Shown here in pieces: positions 1-10,138 of a stretch of 64,000 nucleotides of DNA. Below the pieces are notes generated by a model. It ran no database searches, was not told where the DNA came from, and saw nothing but the letters and a program-made list of their open reading frames with translations. The position numbers and the translations under genes are program-made. Source of the DNA: Synaphobranchus kaupii (Eukaryota > Chordata > Actinopteri > Anguilliformes > Synaphobranchidae); the NCBI GenBank assembly GCA_029718625.1, contig CM056383.1, positions 70,000,395-70,064,394 on the forward strand, read 5' to 3'. The first letter of the stretch is position 1; each line of letters starts with the position of its first letter.

Positions 1-1023
1 CCTTGAGGATGAGGACATTGGGAAATCTATTAACAATAGCAGTAAAAACTGTAGTTCAGTTTAGTGTCTATTGGGACTAAATCTGACAGAATGGAATTTG
101 GTCTTTTCGCACAAAACCAGAAAGGGACTAGTGGTCTCCAGACCTTAAATCACACTGCACAAACAGAGCCGTGTGACCTTAAATCACACAGCGCGACGTT
201 TTCTCTGTGCGTCCCTTCTGACGCACCCACTTCAAACGATGTCATAAATGTCCCCTATTCCCTTCTGAGCGAAACCCATTTCCTGTGGAATGCCGAGCAA
301 ACAACAGCGATGTTGAACTCCTCTCCGCTCCTAGGGCCGGAGTTACTTACCAGTAAGCAAGAAAAGAGTCAAGCAGAGTCTAGGAACTGCTAAAGATTAT
401 TATCTTTCCTCCGCTTCCCAAAGGGTCAAAATGTGGTATGTCTGTGTGGTATCTATTTTACACAGCTAGATGTTTGCGTAAATGCTTCAGGTTAAGACCA
501 GTAATCCTGCTTGAGGATACGAAAAGCGGTACTCCTCTCTGGGAATGAAACCCGCTATCGTCTGTTTACAAACCCCCTAACCACTCTGACGTGCTGCATC
601 ACGTCAAGCAGACAGGCCTTCCCATGATTCCCTCTGTTCAGCATGCGTCATGCGTGTTTGAAGACGGCACGAGTCCTGGAGCTACATGTGTGTTGTTCTG
701 GGGAACGTCTCTCTGGTGTGTATTCCTGAACATGTCATCTCCACACGCCCCCCACCCCCCCACCCCATGCTGCCAGTGTGATCTTTTAAAGCATTAAAAG
801 TGCAGATTTCTCAAGTGTAATTGAATTTGAATTGCATTTTGAGCAGATAGGCTATTAACCTACACTTTAATATGGGGGGTAGGTGTACATTCATGAAATG
901 CTTCATCATGGGATCACAAAGTTTTGAAACCCCTAATTTAGATTTTGACTGTTTTTACTACTTAGTCAACGGGGGCGGAGTGATTTGGGCCTTCCCCTAG
1001 TTCTCACTGCATAGTCACTACTT
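1..1023. other. Non-coding, 5' flank or intron of gpr156; no exon recognised
   Basis: I read both strands for the missing 5' part of gpr156 (N-terminus, TM1, TM2) and saw no match. Short open frames at 64-393 and 591-797 show no domain, no splice context and no resemblance to any family I know. A C-rich run lies near 750-765. The stretch is probably intron or upstream sequence of gpr156. Confidence 0.5.
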
Positions 1024-1523
1024 NNNNNNNNNNNNNNNNNNNNNNNNNNNNNNNNNNNNNNNNNNNNNNNNNNNNNNNNNNNNNNNNNNNNNNNNNNNNN
1101 NNNNNNNNNNNNNNNNNNNNNNNNNNNNNNNNNNNNNNNNNNNNNNNNNNNNNNNNNNNNNNNNNNNNNNNNNNNNNNNNNNNNNNNNNNNNNNNNNNNN
1201 NNNNNNNNNNNNNNNNNNNNNNNNNNNNNNNNNNNNNNNNNNNNNNNNNNNNNNNNNNNNNNNNNNNNNNNNNNNNNNNNNNNNNNNNNNNNNNNNNNNN
1301 NNNNNNNNNNNNNNNNNNNNNNNNNNNNNNNNNNNNNNNNNNNNNNNNNNNNNNNNNNNNNNNNNNNNNNNNNNNNNNNNNNNNNNNNNNNNNNNNNNNN
1401 NNNNNNNNNNNNNNNNNNNNNNNNNNNNNNNNNNNNNNNNNNNNNNNNNNNNNNNNNNNNNNNNNNNNNNNNNNNNNNNNNNNNNNNNNNNNNNNNNNNN
1501 NNNNNNNNNNNNNNNNNNNNNNN
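1024..1523. other. Assembly gap, exactly 500 N
   Basis: The run is exactly 500 N, as is the second gap at 49707-50206, so the size is probably a placeholder and not a measured length. The gap may hide gpr156 exons coding for TM1 and TM2, which are not visible elsewhere in the window. Confidence 0.95.
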
Positions 1524-2662
1524 ACTAAGTATAAGTTAGCATTTTAAGTTATTTTAAAAATCCATTTAGTTGCTCTTAGACATGGCCTCTTCCCCTATGC
1601 CCTTTAATGACAGTCCATTGCTTTGATTTACACTACCTGCATTTTCTGGGTTCTAAAATTACAGGTGAGACTCGAGTCCATAACTCTCAGGAGTTGAGCT
1701 GAAACTGGCTGCACAATTAAAAAACCGTTTACAATCAACCTCAAAACCTGTTTCAAGTGTCTGTAGTGGGAGGCGGGGGAAAGAATTATGCACAGTTATA
1801 CCCCAGCTATAGGGGGTGGAGTGAAGGCACATTTCACTGTATACCCAAGAGTGCTAATTGGCTCCACGTGGGAGCCAATCAGAATGTGCCCACTTGGTTT
1901 CTGTGTCACACAGAGACTATCTAAGTGCCCAAACCACCATTAAGCGACTATGCAGAGCGGATATGCTTTTCTAAAAGGAACCGCCTGCATGCCGTGGCCC
2001 TTTGCTGTGACCTGCCGATGGTAGCCAATGGCTGTCCCTGGCCCTGTTTATAGAAATGCCCTGGCTGCTCTGGCAAGCTCATGTGATTCTGAGCAATGCT
2101 CTCCATGGAAGTGCTTGCTTGGGCAACACTGGCAGCAGAAAGCCATTTATGAATTCTTAAGGGAGGTCTTTGGCTTTTGTCAGGGAGCGAACGGGGCCCA
2201 AGTGTAACTCCATAGTGCATTGCCTGCAGACAGAAATGCAAGCCTGCCTGTTGGACGCCATATAGCAGAATGCTTGCCATATATACCACAGTTTGCTCTG
2301 TATGCTAATGTATGGATACACCGGATGGCAGAATGCTCCGGGTTTTATTTGTGCACACGTGTGTGTGTGTCTCCATTGGGCTTACCTTCCTCCTAGATCA
2401 TGTGACTTAATCTGTTTCATGTGGGATGGATACAAATAAATAATGCTGTACAAATGTGTGTGATTCTGTGTGCGAGTTTAAGTCTGTGTGAATATTTCAC
2501 CAGCCAGACCTGGTACTGCACTCTTGCGCTGTTGAAACTTTCACCGTCTCATTGTACATTTACCGTTGGTGTTAGATGCAGACGTAGATGGGACTGCAAT
2601 ACCCATAATGCCTCTGGGTACTGTGTGGCACACTGCATTGATGTCTCCCGCCTGTGTCCCAG
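1524..2662. other. Probable gpr156 intron, no exon found
   Basis: Sequence between the gap and the first recognisable gpr156 exon. It ends in a usable acceptor (CGCCTGTGTCCCAG before 2663). An open frame on the minus strand (1948-2289) has no recognisable domain. Nothing else is supported. Confidence 0.5.
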
Positions 2663-2773
2663 GCACGGATCTGGACCCTGTGCATCGGCAGCTCTCTGGT
2701 GTTTGGACCCATCCTGGGAAAAACATGGAGGATTTACAGGGTCTTCACCCAACGTGTGCCCGATAAGAGAGTG
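2663..2773 (+). CDS. gpr156: gpr156 exon: TM3 and second intracellular loop
   Basis: GPR156 is an orphan class C G-protein-coupled receptor related to GABA-B receptors but without their large extracellular ligand-binding domain. In vertebrate hair cells it signals through Gi to set hair-cell orientation downstream of Emx2. This exon is 111 nt, phase 0 at both ends. It reads ARIWTLCIG then SSLVFGPILGKTWR and VFTQRVPDKRV, close to the TM3/ICL2 region of human GPR156 as I remember it (CIGTSLVFGPILGKSWR). The acceptor is GTGTCCCAG and the donor is GTG|GTAGGT at 2774. The last 26 nt of the exon plus the donor are the founding unit of the tandem repeat that follows. The exon start is set by the acceptor and by frame continuity with the next exons. 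Confidence 0.88.
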
Positions 2774-3097
2774 GTAGGTGCTTCTCCTAAACCCAATGTG
2801 TGCCCGATGAGAGAGTGGTAGGTGCTTCTCCTAAACCCAACGTGTGCCCGATAAGAGAGTGGTAGGTGCTTCTCCTAAACCCAACGTGTGCCCGATAAGA
2901 GAGTGGTAGGTGCTTCTCCTAAACCCAACGTGTGCCAGATAAGAGAGTGGTAGGTGCTTCTCCTAAACCCAACGTGTGCCCGATAAGAGAGTGGTAGGTG
3001 CTTCTCCTAAACCCAACGTGTGCCCGATAAGAGAGTGGTAGGTGCTTCTCCTAAACCCAACGTGTGCCCGATAAGAGAGTGGTAGGTGCTTCTCTCT
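2748..3097 (+). repeat. 44-bp minisatellite x8 spanning an exon end and its splice donor
   Basis: Eight near-identical 44-bp copies start at 2748, 2792, 2836, 2880, 2924, 2968, 3012 and 3056. Each holds the exon's last 26 nt (ending CCCGATAAGAGAGTG) followed by GTAGGTGCTTCTCC. The first copy is the real end of the gpr156 exon. The other seven are intronic duplicates that each carry a GTAGGT donor (2818, 2862, 2906, 2950, 2994, 3038, 3082). Variation is minimal (CGATGAG in copy 2, CCAGATAA in copy 5), so the expansion looks recent. Confidence 0.95.
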
Positions 3098-3861
3098 TCC
3101 TCTCACCTATCCTGCTCTTCCATTTTCATGAGATACGTTATTAAGGAGTACTTAAGTACTTAACCCACGAGAGATTAAATCCAGAGAGTAATAAACCTTT
3201 TAAATAGGAGTGGAGTGCACTGTTATTTCAGCCCTTTGGATTAAAAACAGTGGCGCAAAGATCAGAGAGATTTAGTGTCTGCATTCAGAGATGACACTCA
3301 GCATTTCTAGCTGAGGCTAATTCAGACAGTTTGGCATCTTGCTTCCATCAGTGAAATGGTGTTAATGCTAATGATCGTCTTATATGCTTAATTGTATAGT
3401 GTCACCACAGGTGTAAAACATAATTAGAGAGGAACCTGCTAATGCGCATACACATGCATTATGTGAAGACTGTGCCTTTTCTCTGAGATAAAGAGAGAAA
3501 GCCCCTCTCTTGCTTGCTGTGCATAGTCCTTGCTATGTATGAAGAGGTTAGGCGAGTTCACAAACGAATAACCTACTCACCACACCTGAAGCAGACCCAA
3601 CAGATTACATGTGCAGCTCCCTCACTTCACCAATGTAAAAAAAAAAAGCTCAAAGCAGGAACTGTGCATTTAATAATTAATGCTATTCAAATTTTTTCTG
3701 ACTTGAGAGCGGGAGAAGGGTGTTCTGCAGTCTTTGAATTTCAGAAGCAGCAGAAAACCACCGACTGATTTCATAGGGAGTTTGGCTTCCTTTGGGTTGA
3801 AGTATGGCAAGAACATACACACACTTAGTACCCTTTGAGAGCATCATATATGTTATTGTCA

Positions 3862-4064
3862 TTGTCCAATCCTATCCGAAAAGGGCTAGTGTGGGTGCGG
3901 GTTTTTGTTTTAGCCCAGCTCTATGACCCCTGATTCAACTAATTAACTAATCATGGGTCTTCAATCAAGATCTTGATAAGTAGAATCAGGTGCCTTAGTG
4001 CTGGGCTAGAACAAAAACCTGCACCGACACACTGCCCCTTTTCGGATAGGATTGGACACCCCTG
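3862..4064. mobile_element. Palindromic hAT-like MITE
   Basis: Terminal inverted repeats are evident. The left arm has GTCCAATCCTATCCGAAAAG followed by a GTGCGGGTTTTTGTT block. The right arm has AACAAAAACCTGCACC then CTTTTCGGATAGGATTGGAC. The right end continues into ACACCCCTGC, typical of fish hAT-like MITEs; the left end has lost that outermost piece. The internal sequence is AT-rich with no coding capacity. Confidence 0.75.
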
Positions 4065-4472
4065 CTTTAGGGCATGCGTCTGTTTCCTCAAGTATTCCAA
4101 CCCAGAACGTTCAGGCTACTTTCCCCATTGAGATTGAGCTATAGTATGTATTTGTAGCCCCAGTGCCCAATGAAGCCCAGCCGTACTTAGACCAGGTTGA
4201 TGGGTTTGGCCATTGGAGCACAGGCTTATTTAAGAAAGAGGAAGAGGACGGTTAGACAGACGCGCACGACCGCCATTAGTCAGAGAAAGCACCAGTATAG
4301 AGAGAGAAAGAGACGAACAGCATGACAGATAGGTCTAATCAATCTATCAGTATATGGCGGGGGCTATAGAACCACGGCTAGAGAGATACAACATTCATCT
4401 GTCTCTGTGCGTCTCAGTGATATAAGGACATCCATCTCTATGGCAGCCCCAGTAAATGGAGTCTCTCTCTCT

Positions 4473-4475
<3 letters not shown>

Positions 4476-4506
<31 letters not shown>
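4476..4506. repeat. (CA)n microsatellite
   Basis: A run of about 14 CA units in the gpr156 intron. Confidence 0.9.
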
Positions 4507-4508
<2 letters not shown>

Positions 4509-4736
4509 ATTACCATGCCTCTCAGACGCTTGCTGGTATCAAGGAATGAAGAGATTCATAGGATACTGAGACCATACAAGCTAGTGTCTTAACAGACTTA
4601 CTAGACCTGGCATAACGGATTTTCTAGGGCTGTTAAATGGATCTATTAGGCCTGATAAACAGAGTATCTGGGCCTGCTAATCAGACACACTAGGGCTGAA
4701 ACAAGCTTACTAGGCCAGCTGAACAAACATACAGAG

Positions 4737-5060
4737 GCCTTGTGCCCCTATATATGGAGACTCTGAGGCCTAGTGCCCCTATATATGGAGACCCTGAGGC
4801 CTAGTGCTCCCATATATGGAGATACAGAGGCCAGAAAAGGCCTCTCTGCAGTGGCTGCTCCAGCTGCTCTGTACCAGGTCTGACCCGGGTCTGACCCAGG
4901 CCTCTCTGCAGTGGCTGATCCAGTCTCAGGTCTCAGGTCTGACCCAGGTCTGACCCAGGCCTCTCTGCAGTGGCTGATCCAGTCTCAGGTCTCAGGTCTG
5001 ACCCAGGTCTGACCCAGGCCTCTCTGTAGTGGCTGATCCAGTCTCAGGTCTCAGGTCATT
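4737..5060. repeat. Two short minisatellites (28 bp x3 and about 60 bp x3-4)
   Basis: First block: three units containing CCCCTATATATGGAGA and GAGGCCTAGTG. Second block, from about 4860: three to four units built on GACCCAGGCCTCTCTG, TGGCTGATCCAGTCTCAG and GGTCTGACCC. Both are in the gpr156 intron and have no coding value. Confidence 0.85.
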
Positions 5061-5492
5061 CATGCTGATTCATCCTCCCAGCTTCCCAGAAGACCCAGAG
5101 AAGAGACTATGAAACTGAATTCAGGATTAATTCAAAATGAATCAGGAAATAATACAATGAAGCCTCCTTCTGCAAAACATTATATTACATTATATTACTG
5201 TCCCTATGGAGGGCCTTAGAAACACCAACAACATAATAATAATAACAAGAATAATAATAATAAGAAGAAGAAGAAGAGGAGAAAATAATAACTACAGGTG
5301 CAAATCAACAACATCCTCTGGGAGAGTTTATTTTATACTTTCTAATTCTTTGAAAAGGACACGTTTAGTCCACTGGAATTGCAAATAAAAGCAGAGTTGT
5401 TTTTTAAGGCACACAGCCGCAAACAGTACCTCTTTATGTGCAGTACCTGTAGCTTTTTCTGCAATGCAGAAATTGTGTAGGATTTGTTACCA

Positions 5493-5673
5493 CCTGGTAC
5501 TGGGACTGAGCCGCACTGGTACTGGGACTGAGCCGCACTGGTACTGGGACTGAGCCGCACTGGTACTGGGACTGAGCCGCACTGGTACTGGGACTGAGCC
5601 GCACTGGTACTGGGACTGAGCCGCACTGGTACTGGGACTGAGCCGCACTGGTACTGGGACTGAGCCGCACTGG
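5493..5673. repeat. 22-bp minisatellite, about 8 copies
   Basis: Perfect tandem units made of CTGGTACTGG and GACTGAGCCGCA. It produces spurious minus-strand open frames rich in SQYQCGSVPVP. It lies in the gpr156 intron. Confidence 0.95.
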
Positions 5674-5898
5674 TTGGTGCGTGAGGCTCATTCACAGAGT
5701 CCCTCCAGATTGCATAATTCATCTTTTCTGACGAGAGCAGGGCATTGGAGTGAAGCAGAATAGAAAGTGCCCGGGGGGGGGGGGCAATTAGGGGTGGAGA
5801 GGAAATTAGGCTCATTTTTTACACTGCACCTGTGGGACAGGAAATTACATGAGTTAAAAAGAGCCTTCCTGCATGCAAACACCGGGTAAAAGGTAAAT

Positions 5899-5906
5899 GT
5901 GTGTGT

Positions 5907-5959
<53 letters not shown>

Positions 5960-6496
5960 TTGGGAGTGTGTTTATGGCGAGTGTGTTTGTGTGTGTGTGA
6001 TTGGGACTGTGTTTATGGTGAGTGTGTGTGTGTGTGTGTGATTGGGAGTGTGTTTATGGTGAGTGTGTTTGTGTGTGTGTGATTGGGACTGTGTTTATGG
6101 TGAGTGTGTGTGTGTGTGTGTGATTGGAGTGTGTGTGTGTGATTGGGACTGTGTTTATGGTGAGTGTGTGTGTGTGTGTGTGTGATTGGGACTGTGTTTA
6201 TGGTGAGTGTGTGTGTGTGTGTGTGATTGGGAGTGTGTTTATGGTGAGTGTGTTTAGGTATAGTTTGTATATGTGGGGTGTGTGCTGTGTGTGGTATATA
6301 TACAGTATATATACATGTCTATGTGTGCACTGTGCTTATGTAGTGTGTGTGTAGCATGTGTATGTAGCGTGTGTATGTAGTGTGTGTGTAGCGTGTGTAT
6401 GTAGCGTGTGTATGTAGTGTGTGTGTAGCGTGTGTATGTAGTGTGTGTGTGTGTAGCGTGTGTATGTAGTGTGTGTGTAGCGTGTGTATGTTCTCA
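5899..6496. repeat. TG-rich satellite block
   Basis: A pure (TG)n tract of about 60 bp is followed by about seven units of GATTGGGA(C/G)TGTGTTTATGG plus (TG)n, then a run of GTATGTAGCGTGTGTATGTA-like units. It ends about 45 bp upstream of the gpr156 TM4 exon acceptor. Confidence 0.92.
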
Positions 6497-6541
6497 TGGT
6501 TGCTGCATGTTTTGTGTTGTCTCTGCCCTCCTTCCTCTCAG

Positions 6542-6667
6542 ATTATCAGAGATACGCAGCTCATGGGGCTGGTGGCACTGGTCATTCTGCTGGATATCCT
6601 GGTTCTGGCCGCCTGGGGCTGGACTGACCCGGTCCAGTGTGCAAAGTCCATCAGTGCTGTGGTTAAG
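6542..6667 (+). CDS. gpr156: gpr156 exon: end of ICL2, TM4, start of ECL2
   Basis: A 126-nt exon, phase 0 at both ends, between CTTCCTCTCAG and AAG|GTAAGC. It reads IIRDTQLMGLVALVILLDIL then VLAAWGWTDPVQC and SISAVVK. The hydrophobic segment is TM4. The WTDPxQC motif matches the TM4/ECL2 boundary of GPR156 as I recall it (human LTDPIQC), and the cysteine is in the position expected for the TM3-ECL2 disulfide of class C receptors. Splice sites and reading frame are intact. Confidence 0.9.
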
Positions 6668-6950
6668 GTAAGCCCCCCCGCCTCTCAAGGACTCAAACTT
6701 GCAACCTACTGGCAATACGTCATGTTCCTATTCATTCCGGCCCTCTGCTGTTTGGAATATAAGAGCACAGAGGGTCAGATATACACAGATAATTTATCTC
6801 TACTGTTTTGTCATGTTAACGGGATAGGTTTCAGGGATTGAGTCGTATGCTTTATTGATGGGGAGAAAAAGCCGTCGAGTCAAACAGTCTGTCCTGGTAT
6901 GTGAGGGGCGTGGCGACTACCTCCCTCTAAACGTGTACCTGTCTGCCCAG

Positions 6951-7046
6951 GTGGTGGAGAGGGATGTCTCTTACTCCCTGTCCCAACTGGACTCCTGTTC
7001 CTCCCTCCATTCTGACATCTGGATCATCCTCTTCTCTGTGCTAAAG
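6951..7046 (+). CDS. gpr156: gpr156 exon: ECL2 and start of TM5
   Basis: A 96-nt exon, phase 0 at both ends, between CTGTCTGCCCAG and AAG|GTAAGT. It reads VVERDVSYSLSQLDSCSSLH then SDIWIILFSVLK. This fits the second extracellular loop (with a cysteine) and the first half of TM5 of GPR156, where human has a YSDVW...IWGCK segment before the next exon. The intron before it is only 283 bp. No frameshift. Confidence 0.87.
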
Positions 7047-7078
7047 GTAAGTCCTCCTTAACACACCTGGCATAGCAT

Positions 7079-7105
7079 GCAACACACACACACACGCACA
7101 CACAC

Positions 7106-7148
<43 letters not shown>

Positions 7149-7248
7149 TACTCTCTCTCTCACACACACCGTCTCCCGAACAGGTTACACATATTTACGG
7201 AAGTGCCATCTCTTTCAAACCCACAGACTCAGAATGAAACACACGCAG

Positions 7249-7291
<43 letters not shown>

Positions 7292-7440
7292 AACACACAC
7301 TCTTACTCTCTCTCTCACACACACCGTCTCCCGAACAGGGTTACACATATTTACGGAAGTGCCATCTCTTTCAAACCCACAGACTCAGAATGAAACACAC
7401 GCAGACATACACACACACACACACACGCACACACAGAGCA
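7079..7440. repeat. (CA)n tracts inside a duplicated segment of about 160-165 bp
   Basis: Two CA tracts are each followed by the same segment: CTTACTCTCTCTCTCACACA, CCGTCTCCCGAACAG, TTACACATATTTACGGAAG, GAAACACACGCAGACATAC. The two copies differ by a single G and by CA number. The block begins 32 bp after the gpr156 donor at 7047. Confidence 0.9.
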
Positions 7441-7867
7441 GCTTGCAGCCATAGCAGCAGTGCCTTCAACAGACTATCCTGCAGAATCACACACGTCTCT
7501 CCTGTGTTTGTACAGTTCTGTACAAGGGCAGGCCAGCTTAACTTCATCCTCAGGTTACACAATAGACGGTGTTTCTGATAAGAACTGACCTGATGTATAT
7601 TTGACCCCCTTGTGCTGTTTCATCTGAAGCCGTGCCCCCCCCCCCCACACACACACATCAGGCCTCAGACACGTGTCACCTGATACCCAATCATTAGGTA
7701 CCCCTGTTACCTGAAACCCATATGAACTGGATCTCCTGTCCCTGATCTTAGTTACATTTCACCTTTATTTGTACAGGGTAGGTGACTGAGCACACATGGT
7801 CTTTTACAGTAATGCCGTCAACGCCAATCAATGACTTAAATTAATTACTTGTGCTGATAGAGACCGA

Positions 7868-8728
7868 AAACCAGCAGACACTGCGGCCCTCCAGGACTGG
7901 AGTTAAACCTGCAGTCACTGCGGCCCTCCAGGACTGGAGTTAAACCTGCAGACACTGTGGCCCTCCAGGACTAGAGTTAAACCAGCTTACACACCGGCCC
8001 TCCAGGGCTGGAGTTAAACCTGCAGACACTGCGGCCCTCCAGGACTGGAGTTAAACCTGCAGACACTGCGGCCCTCCAGGACTGGAGTTAAACCTGCAGA
8101 CACTGCGGCCCTCCAGGACTGGAGTTAAACCTGCAGACAATGCGGCCCTCCAGGACTGGAGTTAAACCTGCAGACACTGCAGCCCCCCCAGGACTGGAGT
8201 TAAACCTGCAGACACCGCGGCCCTCCAGGACTGGAGTTAAACCTGCAGACACTGCGGCCCTCCAGGACTGGAGTTAAACCTGCAAACACTACGGCCCTCC
8301 AGGACTGGAGTTAAACCTGCAGACACTGCAGCCCCCCCAGGACTGGAGTTAAACCTGCAGACACCGCGGCCCTTCCAGGACTGGAGTTAAACCTGCAGAC
8401 ACTGCAGCCCCCCAGGACTGGAGTTAAACCTGCAGACCACCGCGGCCCTCCAGGACTGGAGTTAAACCTGCAGACACCTGCGGCCCTCCAGGACAGGAGT
8501 TAAACCTGCAAACACTGCGGCCCTCCAGGACTGGAGTTAAACCTGCAGACACCCGCGGCCCTCCAGGACTGGAGTTAAACCTGCAAACACTGCGGGCCCC
8601 TCCAGGACTGGAGTTAAACCTGCAGACACTGCGGCCCTCCAGGACTGGAGTTAAACCTGCAAACACTGCGCCCCTCCAGGACTGGAGTTAAACCTGCAGA
8701 TACTGCGCCCCTCCAGGGCTGGAGTTTG
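7868..8728. repeat. 37-bp minisatellite A, about 22 copies, derived from a hAT-type MITE end
   Basis: Units consist of ACCTGCAGACACTGCGG followed by CCCTCCAGGACTGGAGTTAA. The right edge turns into GGCTGGAGTTTGACACCCCT, the classic outer end of a fish hAT-like MITE, and the left edge (GAAAACCAGCAGACACTG) looks like MITE interior. So the array grew inside the element's subterminal region. It lies in a gpr156 intron. The unit matches the reverse complement of the array at 24403-27418 in length and at about 30 of 37 positions. Confidence 0.92.
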
Positions 8729-8942
8729 ACACCCCTGCTATAGAACATTACAGTGAATCTTTTAATTAATTAATGGAATTTCAATTAAATTTCCAAATGA
8801 CCCAGTGCTAGCACCCCTGTATCATGATGCCCATATGACGAGCTCACCTGTCACCTGCAGTAGCTATCACCTGATGCACCTGTAACCTGTGTTGCTTACT
8901 TTTCCTTTATTACCCCTCTTACTTGCTTGTTCCTATATGCAG

Positions 8943-9184
8943 GGCAGCCTTCTCCTGTACGGGACGTACCTGGCCGGTCTGACCAGCAACGTCAGCTCGC
9001 CTCCGGTCAACCAGTCCCCCACCATCGTAACGGCCCGCCTGCCTGGTCCACGGTCTCAGTGGCGGTAACCGTCCCCCGTGTCTAAGCTGCTGCACAACTG
9101 GCCAAACGTGGTGTAACAGCGTGGTTTCTGGGGCCATCTTCGTCTGCACACTGGCCATCGACTGCCTGCTCTTTTGTGCCGCAG
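8943..9184 (+). CDS. gpr156: gpr156 exon: TM5-ICL3-TM6-TM7, frameshifted
   Basis: Acceptor TTCCTATATGCAG; donor CAG|GTATTC at 9185. It opens with GSLLLYGTYLAGLTSNVSSP then PVNQSPTI, almost the human TM5/ICL3 sequence. The frame then breaks: an in-frame TAA lies at 9066-9068. Recognisable pieces continue in other frames: KLLHNWPNVV (9080-9115) and the TM7 core VVSGAIFVCTLAIDCLLF (from 9121). A four-T run at 9172-9175 shifts the expected VPQ exon end out of frame; with three Ts it would read LLFVPQ up to the donor. TM6 is poorly preserved. Conserved residues and perfect splice sites argue for indel errors or very recent decay. Confidence 0.8.
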
Positions 9185-9386
9185 GTATTCCTGATAACTA
9201 TTTTTTGTACTGTAGATTTAGGGTAAATCCATTTTTTCCCCTTGGATATGCCATAAATGTTATTGCTGCCCTTATACTAATATTATACAATTTTGTTACT
9301 CCAGTGAAAATATTTAGAATTCTGTAAAATTTTACATGGCATTTCAGCACTAAAAACTATTATTAGAAAGACTATGGGCTTGAGCT

Positions 9387-9516
9387 CTAGCATGTGCAAA
9401 CCTTTTAGCGCATACAAAACCAATAACACAACCAACGACTGATCATCACATTTGTTTTGCACTAATCAGTGGTTATATTATTAGTTTTGTGCTAAAAATG
9501 TTTTGCACATGCTAAA
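9387..9516. mobile_element. Hairpin MITE of about 130 bp
   Basis: The two halves are inverted copies. Left: CTAGCATGTGCAAACC, TTTTAGCGCATACAAAACC, AATAA. Right: TTATTAGTTTTGTGCTAAAA then ATGTTTTGCACATGCTAA. The central loop is about 40 bp. No coding capacity and no clear target-site duplication. It lies in a gpr156 intron. Confidence 0.75.
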
Positions 9517-9691
9517 GTTCTTAATATAATAGGAACACTGCAAATGTCTAACCATTTATCAGAAAGATGATACCTACCTTGGTGGGTATAAAAAATATGG
9601 TTTGGAAAAAACTGTTAATTTGGACATCGGTAGCTGTCAGGTGGCAGCCATAGAAATATGATATAGAAACATGGATTAGTCATACATCAAA

Positions 9692-10138
9692 GGCTCTGTC
9701 AGAATCAGCACCCTTCCATACTATTAGGTAGGCTTGTAGAGTAGACAGGATGAAAAATTTGTTAAATAGGCGAGCATTTCTCTAAATATAGTATACTTTA
9801 AACTTTAACTTTACTTTCCGGGATTTTGCTGAGTATATTCGGGAGCATACTTTTCAAGAAGTACACAAACATTTTGGTCGCATAAAAATGACGTGAAGCT
9901 CCGTTTTAAAAAATGAGGCGCAGCTTCGCTGATGTTTTCCTTAAAATACAACAAAAAACAACACGCAACATGGCCTCACAACGGTGGGACGTCTTGCGAC
10001 ACTTCCACAGTATGGTTGGAAAATAGTATGGCGATATTTTTTGCGTACTGCACGTCAGGAGTGCAACAGTGCACATTAAACAGCACACTTCTGCCAGTGC
10101 ACTGTACACAGGAGACTGGCTCTGATTCGGACACAGCC
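9692..10138. mobile_element. Nonautonomous DNA element, copy 1 of a family present twice in the window
   Basis: Terminal inverted repeats: left GGCTCTGTCAGAATCAGCAC, right CTCTGATTCGGACACAGCC. The interior (CTTCCATACTATT, CATACTTTTCAAGAAGTACA, TTTTGGTCGCATAAA, GGGACGTCTTGCGACACTTC) is shared, in reverse orientation, with 60608-61036. No transposase frame is visible. Confidence 0.82.

Larger units (their letters stand above)
3098..6541 (+). other. gpr156: gpr156 intron
   Basis: Intron between the TM3 and TM4 exons, containing a MITE (3862-4064), a CA microsatellite, several minisatellites and a TG-rich block. It ends in a strong polypyrimidine tract and acceptor (CCCTCCTTCCTCTCAG). No other exon was recognised. 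Confidence 0.7.

Noticed and set aside
1948..2289. 113-codon minus-strand frame
   Set aside because: No domain and no homology I recognise, and it lies in an intron of gpr156 on the opposite strand.
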